Of a stretch of DNA of 64,000 nt, positions 16,847-24,702 are shown piece by piece. Where the stretch lies: NCBI RefSeq assembly GCF_003626575.1, contig NZ_RBDY01000029.1:19959-83958 (forward strand), read 5' to 3'. Under the pieces are notes generated by a model. The model was not told the origin of the DNA. It was given only the letters and a program-made list of their open reading frames with translations, and did no database searches. Each line of letters begins with the position of its first letter. Position 1 is the stretch's first letter. The DNA is from Streptomyces radicis (lineage in GTDB: Bacteria > Actinomycetota > Actinomycetes > Streptomycetales > Streptomycetaceae). Made by a program: the position numbers and the translations under genes.

Positions 16847-17829
16847 CGCGCCCTGAACCTGTACTCGTCGAAGCGCGGCCAGAGACCCCGCGCCATCTGG
16901 CCCGCGAGCAGCAGGCCGAGGACGGGGACCAGGCCGGCCAGGCCCTCCCATGCGTCCGTTCCGCTCATCGCGTCGTCCACCTCTCTCGCGGTGTTCTGCA
17001 CGGAGTCCGAGACGTCCTCGGCGGGCCCGCGCCGCTGCGTGTCCGCGTCGCCCGTGACGGGGACCCAGGGGCTGACCAGGTTCTCGCGCAGCGAGTGCCC
17101 CGCGGCGTCGAGGGCGCTCTGGGTCTCGGCGGTGACGTGGACCGCGCCGCCGAGCGCGATCAGCAGGGTCGCGGTGGCGCCCAGCAGGCCGAGGTTGTAG
17201 CGGCGCCTGAAGCGGCGGCGCAGCAAGACCTGTGTCTCGATCAGCACGAGCAGCAGGGCCGCGGCGCTCAGCAGCGTGGCGCCCCAGGCGAGTTGGGCGC
17301 CGCGGTCGAACGAGACCTGGCCGTCCAGGACGTCGTACTGCTGGTCCTGGAGGCTGTCGAGGCGGTCGAGGATGCCGTCGAGGTCGCGGCTGAGCGTGCC
17401 CTCGGCGTACCACAGGTAGCCGTCGCGCAGGGCCGCGTCGGTGCGATGGCGGTCCGCCTGTTCGAGGAAGCCGGAGTAGGAGACGATCAGGCCCGTGACG
17501 GTCTCCAGGGCGCGCAGCCCCGGCTCGCCGCCCACGGCGGCCCCTGCGGCGCGGGCGAGGCTCTGGTTGGCGACCGCGATCTGCACGCGGTAGCCGCCGC
17601 CCGTGCTGACCAGCTCGCCCGTGCCCGAGTCCCGGACGGCGTCGAACGACTGGAGGAGGGCGTTCTGCGCCGCCGTCACGTCGAGGATCGCGGGCGCCGT
17701 CCGCTCGCGCACGGGCGCGGCCTGGCTGTGGACGCCGGTGTAGGCGGTGAACAGCGAGGCCATGGTGGCCACCGTGAGGATCAGCAGGGCCAGGGCGCGC
17801 AGCACCAGCGCGCGGCGCGTCGTGCTCAT
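16843..17829 (-). CDS. GlnX-like multi-pass membrane sensor protein
   Basis: A 328-residue membrane protein. TM1 lies at ~8-30, followed by a ~130-residue extracytoplasmic helical region (DVTAAQNALLQSFDAVRD, VQIAVANQSLARAA, GYLWYAEGTLSRDLDGIL). TM2 is at ~170-190, a basic loop LLRRRFRRRYN marks the cytoplasmic side, TM3 is at ~205-222, a second outside helical region follows, and TM4 is near the C-terminus. This layout, and its place between a solute-binding protein and a PknG-like kinase, match mycobacterial GlnX, which relays amino-acid binding by GlnH to PknG. It overlaps both neighbours by 4 nt. There is no histidine kinase or HAMP domain, so any signal must pass by protein contact. Confidence 0.65.
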   Translation of the reverse strand: MSTTRRALVLRALALLILTVATMASLFTAYTGVHSQAAPVRERTAPAILDVTAAQNALLQSFDAVRDSGTGELVSTGGGYRVQIAVANQSLARAAGAAVGGEPGLRALETVTGLIVSYSGFLEQADRHRTDAALRDGYLWYAEGTLSRDLDGILDRLDSLQDQQYDVLDGQVSFDRGAQLAWGATLLSAAALLLVLIETQVLLRRRFRRRYNLGLLGATATLLIALGGAVHVTAETQSALDAAGHSLRENLVSPWVPVTGDADTQRRGPAEDVSDSVQNTAREVDDAMSGTDAWEGLAGLVPVLGLLLAGQMARGLWPRFDEYRFRAR

Positions 17830-19292
17830 CCGCGCTCCGTGTCGGGTGGCCCGGCCTGGCGGGTCTGGCACAGGCCGCAGAACGGGGTGCCAGGGGGGAA
17901 CTCGGCCGAGCAGCCTTCCTTGCGGCAGGACACGTGGTCGAGCGCCGGGTCCACCGGGACGGCCCGCTCGGGCGCGGGTCGCGGGCCGACCTCGGCGGAC
18001 ACGGAGACATGGCCGAACATCAGCAGCCGCCCGAGCCTGCGCCCGTCGAAGTGCTGCTTGATGACGACCTCGCCCGCCGCCGGGTCGTGGATGTCGACGA
18101 TCTCGGCCACCTCGGCGAGGACTTCGGCGTGCCCGAGCTGGTGGGCGAGGCGGACCGTGGTGCCAAGGGCCGAGAGCAGGGCCGATTCGTCGCTCGCCTG
18201 ATACGCGTCGTGCGCCGCGTTGGCGGCCAGGGTGAGGTCTTCGTGGAGCGAGAAGTGCTTGCTGACGTGGGACATCTCGGTGGGCGGCCCGCTGCCGGGG
18301 CGCCAGCGGACCAGCACGGGCTCGGGCGCGGGGTCGGGAACGCGGTCGCTCCCCGAGGCGACGTCGACCCACGCCAGCTGCATCTCCTCGTCGAGCGGGA
18401 CGTCCTCGGGGTCGGCGGTCAGGCACAGGTGGTACTGGCGCACCTCGTCGCCCGCCCAGGGGTGGGTGGCGAACTCCACGGCGCGCTCGTCGACAGGGAC
18501 GCCCTCGGCGGTGAGGTCCCGACGGGTGGGGTGCACCTGCCGCAGGAACCGCAGCCCGATGCCGCGGGTCAGCGAGACACGCAGCGTCAGCGCGGGGAGG
18601 GTGCGGGCCATGGAGGTGCGGATGGAGCGCTCGAACTCGGCCTCGAGGTCGGACTCGCGCAGCACGGCGCTCGCCGTGCCGTTGAGGCGCCCGGCGACGC
18701 GGATCAGCTCCTCGCTGTTCCAGCCGGTCCCTATGCCCCGCGCGTCGCAGACGAACTCCCCTTCACACAGGGCGAGTTCGTCGTCGAGCAGCTCGGGGTC
18801 CACCACGTTGTGGCCATCGGTGAGCAGGACGGCGTGCTTGACCTCGGCGGCGCTGGCGGCCAGCAGCTCGCGGGTCAGCCTGAGCCAGGAGCCGATCGCG
18901 GTGCCCCCCTCGGCGAACAGGTGGCCGATCCTGGCCTTCGCCCTGGCGCGCGAGTCGTGGTCGGCGACCTCGAGGCGCTCGGCGTGGCGCGGAAACGCCA
19001 TGCGCGCCTGGTGCGTTCCCCGCACCACGGCGAACTCGGTGCCGTCCCGCAGGGCGTCGACGGCGGCGCCCGCGGCCCGTTGGGCGGCCTCGAGCTTGGT
19101 GGGAGGCGAGCCCATCGACCCCGAGCAGTCGACGATGATCACCTCGGCGGCCCTGGGTGCGCCGCCGAGCGCGGCCGGGTCGACGCCGCTCGTGCGGACC
19201 TCGATGAAGGCGTGCATGCCCGCGCCGGCGTTGCCGACGGCCAGGTCGATCTCCTGGCTGATCGTCAGGGCGACGGTGGGGTCAGGTGTCAT
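17826..19292 (-). CDS. VWA-domain protein with C-terminal zinc ribbon
   Basis: A 488-residue cytoplasmic protein (no signal peptide). The ATG at 19292 has AAGGAG 7 nt upstream. The VWA MIDAS motif is intact: Asp55, Ser57 and Ser59 (DCSGSMGS), a Thr in GGTAIGSW and an Asp in LLTDGHN. A beta-rich middle region follows. A helical segment (LAANAAHDAYQASDESALL) precedes a four-cysteine ribbon, Cys456, Cys461, Cys472 and Cys475. VWA proteins with zinc ribbons next to Ser/Thr kinases recall the TerY class of bacterial stress and conflict systems. Here it sits between the PknG-like kinase (52 nt gap) and the GlnX-like gene (4 nt overlap), so it is a plausible kinase substrate or adaptor. Confidence 0.78.
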   Translation of the reverse strand: MTPDPTVALTISQEIDLAVGNAGAGMHAFIEVRTSGVDPAALGGAPRAAEVIIVDCSGSMGSPPTKLEAAQRAAGAAVDALRDGTEFAVVRGTHQARMAFPRHAERLEVADHDSRARAKARIGHLFAEGGTAIGSWLRLTRELLAASAAEVKHAVLLTDGHNVVDPELLDDELALCEGEFVCDARGIGTGWNSEELIRVAGRLNGTASAVLRESDLEAEFERSIRTSMARTLPALTLRVSLTRGIGLRFLRQVHPTRRDLTAEGVPVDERAVEFATHPWAGDEVRQYHLCLTADPEDVPLDEEMQLAWVDVASGSDRVPDPAPEPVLVRWRPGSGPPTEMSHVSKHFSLHEDLTLAANAAHDAYQASDESALLSALGTTVRLAHQLGHAEVLAEVAEIVDIHDPAAGEVVIKQHFDGRRLGRLLMFGHVSVSAEVGPRPAPERAVPVDPALDHVSCRKEGCSAEFPPGTPFCGLCQTRQAGPPDTERG

Positions 19293-19344
19293 GGGCGTGC
19301 TCCTTCGCATCGCCTCTCGGCCGTGCGACCGCGTCCCGGCGGCC

Positions 19345-21684
19345 TCACAGCAGCGTCAACGGGCGGACATGGTTGGCGTGGTCGATCAGGGCGGCGTGCT
19401 CGTCGGCGGTGGCCGCGCGGCGGGCGAGCCCGGTGAACGACTCCTCGAGCAGCTCGCGCAGCCGCCGCTCCGTGGTGGGGCTGCCGTAGAGCGGCCCCGT
19501 GGCCAGCCCTGGCGAGGGCCAGCCCCGGCTCGCCGCCCAGTGGAGGGCCGCCTCGCGTATCTCGGCGGTCAGCCGCAGGCGTTCGTCCCCCTCGGTCCAG
19601 CCGCCGTCGAGCGCGAGTCTGGGCAGGCGGTGCTGTGCCTCGGTGAAGTCGCCCGCGGTGGGCGGCTGTCCTGGGAGCCTGCCCACCAGGAGCCGAACGG
19701 CGGCGGTCCGCGCCGCCGCGTGGTGCGGGGCGTGCGAGGGCACCTGGTCGAGCACGGCGCGCGCCGCGGCGCGTTCGCCGCGCGCCAGCCGGATCCTGGC
19801 CAGCCCGAACGCCGCGGAGCCGTCGGCGTGGTCGCGGCGCCACACGGCGCGGTAGAACGCCTCGGCGCGGTCGAGGTCGCCGCCGCTCTCGGCGCAGTAG
19901 CCAAGGGCGAGCAGGGGCGCGGTCTCGCCCGGCAGGGCCTGGCGCACGGCGTCGAAGCACTCCACGGCGGAGCGTGGGCGGGACTGGGCGAGGCCGAGGG
20001 CGGGGGCCAGGACGCGGTGCACCTCGGCGTTCCCCGCGGGGGCGTTGCCCAGGGCGAGCAGCAGCCGCCCGTGGTACCAGGCGATGCGCCAGTCGCCGTG
20101 TGCCACGCCCTGGGACAGCTCGCGGCAGGCGCGCACCAGGGCGGCGCGGGCCGGGGCCGTCTCGCCGATGGCAAGCGACGTGTCGCAGTCCAGGAGCTCG
20201 CGCGCGGCCTTGGGGTGGTCGGGGTGCGGCACGGGCGCGGGCAGCGCCGCGGCGACCCGACCTGGCGGCGGGCGGCCCGGGTCGAGGGCGGGCGGCTCGT
20301 GTCCTGGCGGGCGCAGCCAGTGCCGCGGCGGGGGCGGCGAGGCCAGGCCGCTGTCGAGGAGGTCGGCGCCCGGGGCGAACAGGGTGGAGCGCGCGGCCTG
20401 CTGCTCCCCGTACTCCGCGCGCAACTGGCGCCAGACGCCGCGTAGTTGCTCGAACATCTCCGCCGCGGTGGCGAAGCGCGCGGCGTGGTGGGGCGCGGTG
20501 GCGCGCCGGATGACCAGGTCGAACGACTCCTTGGCGACGCCATCGGGGACCACCGAGGCCCTGGCCAGCTCCTCCAGGGTGGTCGCGACGGTGTAGAGGT
20601 CGGTCAGCCGGGAGAACCTGGGGATGCCGCGCCGCCGCTCCTGGCGGGGCGAGGGCGCGCCGTTGGCGCCGCGCCGCGGCCTGGTGGGCGCGGTGTCGGG
20701 CCCCGGCTCGTCGGGGTAGAGCTCGACGCGCGGCAGGTAGTGGTCGGTGTGCACGGCGGGCGAGACGTCGTCGTCCATGCGGCGGACCGCGCCCAGGTCG
20801 ATGATGGTGATCTGGTCGCCGTGGTGGATGACGTTGGACGGCTTCATGTCGCAGTAGAGCAGGCCGTGTTGGTGCAGATACTCCAGGGCGTTGAGGATGC
20901 GGCAGCCGTAGACCGCGACGTGTTCGAGGCGGAGCGGGCCGCCCAGGATGTCCTCCTGCCGGTCCCTGGTCCCAAGGGCGCTCAGGGGGCGGCCGTTGAT
21001 GAACTCCATGACGATGTAGCCGGTGCTGCCCGCCGTCACGAAGTTCCTGATGCGGACGATGTGGTCGTGCTGGAGCGCGGTGAGGAAGCGGCGCTCGGCG
21101 GTGGCGACGCTCAGGGCGGTGGCGTCGTTGTTGTTGATGAGGCCCTTGAGCGCGACATAGGAGCCGTCGAGGTTGTGGTCGCGGGCCAGATAGATCCAGC
21201 CGAGGCCGCCCTGGGCGACGCAACCGACCACCTCGTACTGGTCGTTGAGCCGGTCGCCCGGGTGCAGCTGCGGCGAGAAGTCGAACGGGTGGCCACAGCG
21301 CGGGCAGAACCCCCTGGAGGTGGCGGGCTGGTTGCCGAACGCGACGCCCACCAGCTGCGAGCAGCCCTCCCAGCCGCAGCGGCGGCCCTGCCTCGACGCC
21401 CTGGGGTCCTTGATGACAAAGGCCGAGGGGTCGGGCACGGACACGGGCGGCAGCGACATCTCGCCGTCGCCCGTCGTGGAGGACGGCGGCGTGGGCGGCG
21501 GTGGCTCGGCCTCGCTGCCGCCGCCCGTCGGCACGGTGACCGGGTCGGAGCCGAACGAGCCCCCCGAGCCGCCGGGGTCCTCGGGGGCGGGGCCCGCGGC
21601 TCCCGCGGGGCGGCGGCCGCACGTGTCGCAGTACCCGGTGGGCGCGAGCGTTCCGCCGCAGCCGGGGCGGGCGCAGGCCTTCAT
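19345..21684 (-). CDS. pknG: PknG-like Ser/Thr protein kinase with double zinc ribbon and TPR tail
   Basis: A 779-residue cytoplasmic kinase with the PknG order: cysteine motifs, kinase, TPR. The first metal motif is Cys4, Cys9, Cys19, Cys22; the second is Cys103, Cys108, Cys127, Cys130. The kinase has a G-loop (CVAQGGLGWIYLA), Lys180 in YVALKG, the catalytic loop YCDMKPSN (Asp279, Lys281, Asn284) and DLG instead of DFG (296-298). The absent HRD arginine and the DLG are known PknG traits. Alpha-helical repeats (~490-750) match the TPR region. The start overlaps the protease stop (ATGA). Mycobacterial PknG controls central metabolism through GarA; no GarA-like gene is in this window, so the substrate here is open, with the VWA protein as first candidate. 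Confidence 0.82.
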   Translation of the reverse strand: MKACARPGCGGTLAPTGYCDTCGRRPAGAAGPAPEDPGGSGGSFGSDPVTVPTGGGSEAEPPPPTPPSSTTGDGEMSLPPVSVPDPSAFVIKDPRASRQGRRCGWEGCSQLVGVAFGNQPATSRGFCPRCGHPFDFSPQLHPGDRLNDQYEVVGCVAQGGLGWIYLARDHNLDGSYVALKGLINNNDATALSVATAERRFLTALQHDHIVRIRNFVTAGSTGYIVMEFINGRPLSALGTRDRQEDILGGPLRLEHVAVYGCRILNALEYLHQHGLLYCDMKPSNVIHHGDQITIIDLGAVRRMDDDVSPAVHTDHYLPRVELYPDEPGPDTAPTRPRRGANGAPSPRQERRRGIPRFSRLTDLYTVATTLEELARASVVPDGVAKESFDLVIRRATAPHHAARFATAAEMFEQLRGVWRQLRAEYGEQQAARSTLFAPGADLLDSGLASPPPPRHWLRPPGHEPPALDPGRPPPGRVAAALPAPVPHPDHPKAARELLDCDTSLAIGETAPARAALVRACRELSQGVAHGDWRIAWYHGRLLLALGNAPAGNAEVHRVLAPALGLAQSRPRSAVECFDAVRQALPGETAPLLALGYCAESGGDLDRAEAFYRAVWRRDHADGSAAFGLARIRLARGERAAARAVLDQVPSHAPHHAAARTAAVRLLVGRLPGQPPTAGDFTEAQHRLPRLALDGGWTEGDERLRLTAEIREAALHWAASRGWPSPGLATGPLYGSPTTERRLRELLEESFTGLARRAATADEHAALIDHANHVRPLTLL

Positions 21685-23396
21685 CGCGTCCCCTTCCGCT
21701 GAAGGGCCTCCAGGTAGCGCCCGACCGCGACCCGCGCCTCGGGAACGTCGCAGGGCCCGCGCCACAGCAGGTCGCGGGCCTCGATGTAGCGGTCGGACAG
21801 GTCGAGGGCCCACCGGCTGGGGGCGGGGCTGTCGGGCCCTCCTGGCGCCCCGCGCACCCCGGCGTGCGCGGCCAGGAGCAGCCCGCGCAGGTCGTCGCGC
21901 TCGGCGCTGAGGTCATCGAGGTCGTCGACCGCCCGGTCGAGCAGGGCCCTGGCCCTGGCGAGGTCGGCGAGGAGCGCCGCCGAGCTCTCGGGCGTCCAGG
22001 CCGAACGCGCCCCCTGGTCGCCCGTGCGCAGCGCGGCCACGGTCCGCTCGGCACGCACGACGACGGCGAAGGTGCCCGCCGCCTCGCGCACGGACCTGGC
22101 GGCGGGCTCCTCGTTGTCCTTCACCCGGCGCAGCCGCTCGGGAAGACCCCGGCGCGCGAGGTCGGCACACGCGGTCAACTCCCGTGCCACCGCGCCGAAT
22201 CGGAAGTGGAAGTCGAGGCACGCCACGATCGTGTCGCGCGCGGCGGGGTCGTCGCCGTGGAAGACGAGGAGCATGCGGCTGCCCCGCTCGGCGAGCACCC
22301 CGAGCAGCGCGACGAGATCGGCCGGGTCGGCCGCGCGGTCGACGCCGTGCACGGCGATGGTGAGCGGCAGCGGCCGCCTACGCAGCCCGTCCTCCGGCGT
22401 CTCCCCGGGCCCTGACCTGACGCCGACGCGGTCGGCTATGCGCTCGGCGACGGCGGCTCTGGTCTTGCGGGTGGCGTCGACGGCCAGGTCGAGGGAGCCG
22501 ACGGGCGGGATGGTGCCGGGCGGGAGGTCGGTCAGCCGCTCTGCCCTGTGCCTGGCGGGCATGCTGCGGGTGGCGACGGAGATGGCGCGCCGCAGTGGCT
22601 GTGTGCGGGTGTGGTCGTACGGGGCGACCCTGACCGCCTGGACGGGGGCGGAGCCGACGTCGCCCAGCCACCGGGCGAGGACCTGGGCGAGGCCGACGTC
22701 CTCGTCCTCGGAGCGGTGGACGCCCTCGGAGAGCAGGCCGCGGTCGGCGGCGGAGTCGCCGCGGACATAGGGGTCGAGCTGGGGGAGGTACTGGATCATC
22801 GTGTCGACCGGGATCATGAACGAGGCGCCCAACTCCTCGTCCTTGACGCGGCTGGCGACCATCCCGATGACGCGGCCGGTCTCGCGGTCGACGACCGCTC
22901 CCCCGCTGAACCCCGCCACGACGACGGCGCCGTGCTGGTCGGGGTGGACCTGGACACGACCGTCGCCGCCCGGCGGGCCGCCGAGGTGGCCCTCGAGCTC
23001 GAAGCCGCGCTCCACATGGTCGGGGAAGCCGTGCAGCCTGACCCTGCGGTGCCTCGTGGGGGCCAGCCGGTGCAGCACGGTGGCCCACTCGGCGGGCAGC
23101 GGGCGCTCGAGACGTAACAGCGCGAGGTCGCCGATGCGGCCCCAGTACGCGTCGCCGTCCAGGCGCGGGATCCAGCCGTCGTCCGTGACCGTCGCGGGGA
23201 CCGACTCGATCCGGCCGTATCCGCGCGCGGCCTCGACCCGCACCCGCACCTCGGGGTCGCCCAGCAGATGGGCGCACGTCAACACATGATGTGAATCGAG
23301 CAGCAGACCCGCCCCGAGCACCGGTCTCAGCGGCTCACCGGACTCCCCGGACTCACGGATGCGGACCAGCCAACGCTCCGTCGACTCGCCCCCCAT
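21681..23396 (-). CDS. Cytoplasmic trypsin-like serine protease with long helical C-terminal region
   Basis: A 571-residue protein without a signal peptide. The trypsin-fold catalytic triad is complete: His43 in LTCAHLL, Asp90 in IGDLALLRL and Ser164 in GFSGGAVV. Residues ~250-571 are a separate helical region (PLTIAVHGVDRAADPADLVALL, DLARARALLDRAVDDLDDLSAERDDL) that I cannot assign to a named family. Proteases of this type occur in actinobacterial conflict and stress modules with Trypco-domain proteins, and a Trypco2 gene lies divergent 119 nt away. It is the first gene of the kinase/VWA/GlnX-like operon. Likely role: signal-triggered intracellular proteolysis. Substrate unknown. Confidence 0.78.
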   Translation of the reverse strand: MGGESTERWLVRIRESGESGEPLRPVLGAGLLLDSHHVLTCAHLLGDPEVRVRVEAARGYGRIESVPATVTDDGWIPRLDGDAYWGRIGDLALLRLERPLPAEWATVLHRLAPTRHRRVRLHGFPDHVERGFELEGHLGGPPGGDGRVQVHPDQHGAVVVAGFSGGAVVDRETGRVIGMVASRVKDEELGASFMIPVDTMIQYLPQLDPYVRGDSAADRGLLSEGVHRSEDEDVGLAQVLARWLGDVGSAPVQAVRVAPYDHTRTQPLRRAISVATRSMPARHRAERLTDLPPGTIPPVGSLDLAVDATRKTRAAVAERIADRVGVRSGPGETPEDGLRRRPLPLTIAVHGVDRAADPADLVALLGVLAERGSRMLLVFHGDDPAARDTIVACLDFHFRFGAVARELTACADLARRGLPERLRRVKDNEEPAARSVREAAGTFAVVVRAERTVAALRTGDQGARSAWTPESSAALLADLARARALLDRAVDDLDDLSAERDDLRGLLLAAHAGVRGAPGGPDSPAPSRWALDLSDRYIEARDLLWRGPCDVPEARVAVGRYLEALQRKGTR

Positions 23397-23515
23397 GCCG
23401 TCACAGCATACTCGTGGGATGTCACACCGCGTAGACTCCCGTAGCCACGGGCGGGGTCGGAACGGTCGAATGGCCGGATGACAACGGCCCCGCGAGAGGG
23501 TCCCGGGGGTCTGAA

Positions 23516-23836
23516 GTGAACGTGGCGGGCGAGGGTTTCGTCGGGTTGTCCGAGGTGATCGGGCAGGTGCGGCGGGAGTTGGCGCAGGCGTGGCAGGAAG
23601 GCGAGGGCCAGGCCGTGCGGTTCGGGGTGGAGCGGGTGAGTCTGGAATTCGCCGTGCAGGTGCACCGCGCGGGCGATGGAAGGGCCGGACTGCGCATCGG
23701 GGTGCTGACGGCGGACGTGGGCGGCGGGGTCTCGCGGGACGCCACCCACCGGATCCAGGTGGAGCTGCTGCCGCATCGCGAGGGGAGCCGCGAGATGCTC
23801 GACGTCAGCAACCCCCGTGGCCACGGCCTGGATTGA
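23516..23836 (+). CDS. Trypco2 family protein (trypsin-co-occurring domain 2)
   Basis: A 106-residue protein starting at GTG. VGLSEVIGQVRRELAQAW followed by VRFGVERVSLEFAVQVHR and GLRIGVLTADVGGG is the whole Trypco2 domain: an N-terminal helix, then a beta-meander. The domain was defined by its association with trypsin-like proteases in bacterial NTP-dependent conflict systems. It is divergent from the trypsin-like protease gene here, sharing a 119-bp intergenic region. The natural inference is a regulatory partner of that protease. An in-frame GTG two codons downstream is an alternative start. Confidence 0.8.
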   Translation: MNVAGEGFVGLSEVIGQVRRELAQAWQEGEGQAVRFGVERVSLEFAVQVHRAGDGRAGLRIGVLTADVGGGVSRDATHRIQVELLPHREGSREMLDVSNPRGHGLD

Positions 23837-23863
23837 GGCTCCCGCCGGGTGGCCGCGGGCCTG

Positions 23864-23884
23864 CCGCACGGCTTCGCCGTGCGG
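23864..23884 (+). terminator. Terminator-like hairpin after the Trypco2 gene
   Basis: CCGCACGGC and GCCGTGCGG form a perfect 9-bp stem with a TTC loop, 27 nt after the stop codon; no T tract follows. Confidence 0.6.
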
Positions 23885-23890
23885 CGGGGC

Positions 23891-23940
23891 GTCGGGCATC
23901 GTCAGCGGGTATGGCCGTTGCGCTCGGCCGCGCGGTCGTC
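23891..23940 (+). repeat. Left copy of imperfect direct repeat bracketing the XRE/flavoprotein block
   Basis: This segment matches 27372-27419. Identical cores are ATCGTCAGCGG (11 bp) and GCGCTCGGCCGCGCGGTC (18 bp), separated by 9-11 nt with a 2-nt length difference. Read on the minus strand it encodes D-R-A-A-E-R-N-G before falling out of frame. The rest of the 344-bp gap (23837-24180) holds one hairpin on each side and no convincing gene. Confidence 0.6.
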
Positions 23941-24072
23941 CATGGCTCAGGGGGTGGCCCGCCCAGCGACGTCGCCCGGCAGGACGCGTGCTCCCCGCGC
24001 GGGCGGGGGAGTGATCCGCTGGTACAGCGGTGGACGATGGCCACATGGTGTCCGTACTCGTCGGAGACGCAG

Positions 24073-24107
24073 CCGAGCCCCCGGCGCTGGATGCGGCGGG
24101 GGCTCGG
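24073..24107 (-). terminator. Hairpin downstream of the flavoprotein gene
   Basis: CCGAGCCCCC and GGGGGCTCGG form a 10-bp perfect stem with a loop of about 15 nt, about 75 nt past the flavoprotein stop on the minus strand. It could act in both directions. Confidence 0.5.
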
Positions 24108-24180
24108 CACTGCCCAGCTCAGGCACGCCGCCGCGCTTCGGCGATGGTGGCGGCGATAACCAGGAAGGCGTGGGCGTTCG

Positions 24181-24702
24181 TCATGCGCGCAGTGCGGCGA
24201 GCCCGGCCGACCAGGCGAACGCATGGGCGTCGCCCCGCTTCGGCGCGTGCGGCTCGCCGGGCGCGAACACCACGCGCACGCCCTGTTCCCGCAGCGTTTC
24301 CACGGCGCGGTCGACCGCGGGCTGGGCGCCGAGGGCGGTGGACCAGAACGGCATCGCGACCACGGGCACGCCGAGGTGCACGCCCTCGGCGGGGAGCCCG
24401 ATGGCCAGCGTGTCGGTGATCCCCGCGGCCCACTTGCAGGCGCTGGTCGTGGTGAGCGGCGCCACGAGCATCGCCGAGGCCCTCGGCAACGCGTCGCGCT
24501 CGCCCGGCAGCTTGTACTCGGAACGCACCGGGCGCCCCGTCAGCTCCTCCAGCTCCGCGCGCCGCTCGGCCCACCAGCGCGCGGCCGACGGCGAGAGAAC
24601 GACGCACACGTCCCACCCGGCGGCCCGCGCCTGCCGGACGCCCTGGTCGATGTGGCGCGCGGGTCCGGCCGCGCAGGCGATGAGGTACAGCACCGTGGTC
24701 AT
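24181..24702 (-). CDS. Flavoprotein (phosphopantothenoylcysteine decarboxylase-like)
   Basis: A 173-residue protein of the homo-oligomeric flavin-containing Cys decarboxylase fold. The N-terminal TTVLYLIACAAGPA strand-loop and the APLTTTSACKWAAGITDTLA segment are typical FMN-contact regions; PVVAMPFWSTALG gives the later active-site-like strand. In actinomycetes this class often lies next to an XRE regulator, and here the start overlaps the XRE stop (ATGA). The role is probably not coenzyme A synthesis, since no CoaB ligase domain is fused or adjacent. Substrate unknown. Confidence 0.75.
   Translation of the reverse strand: MTTVLYLIACAAGPARHIDQGVRQARAAGWDVCVVLSPSAARWWAERRAELEELTGRPVRSEYKLPGERDALPRASAMLVAPLTTTSACKWAAGITDTLAIGLPAEGVHLGVPVVAMPFWSTALGAQPAVDRAVETLREQGVRVVFAPGEPHAPKRGDAHAFAWSAGLAALRA

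Noticed and set aside
23940..24072. Possible coding remnant between the left repeat and the flavoprotein terminator
   Set aside because: Frames on both strands are short and compositionally featureless; no support beyond GC bias.
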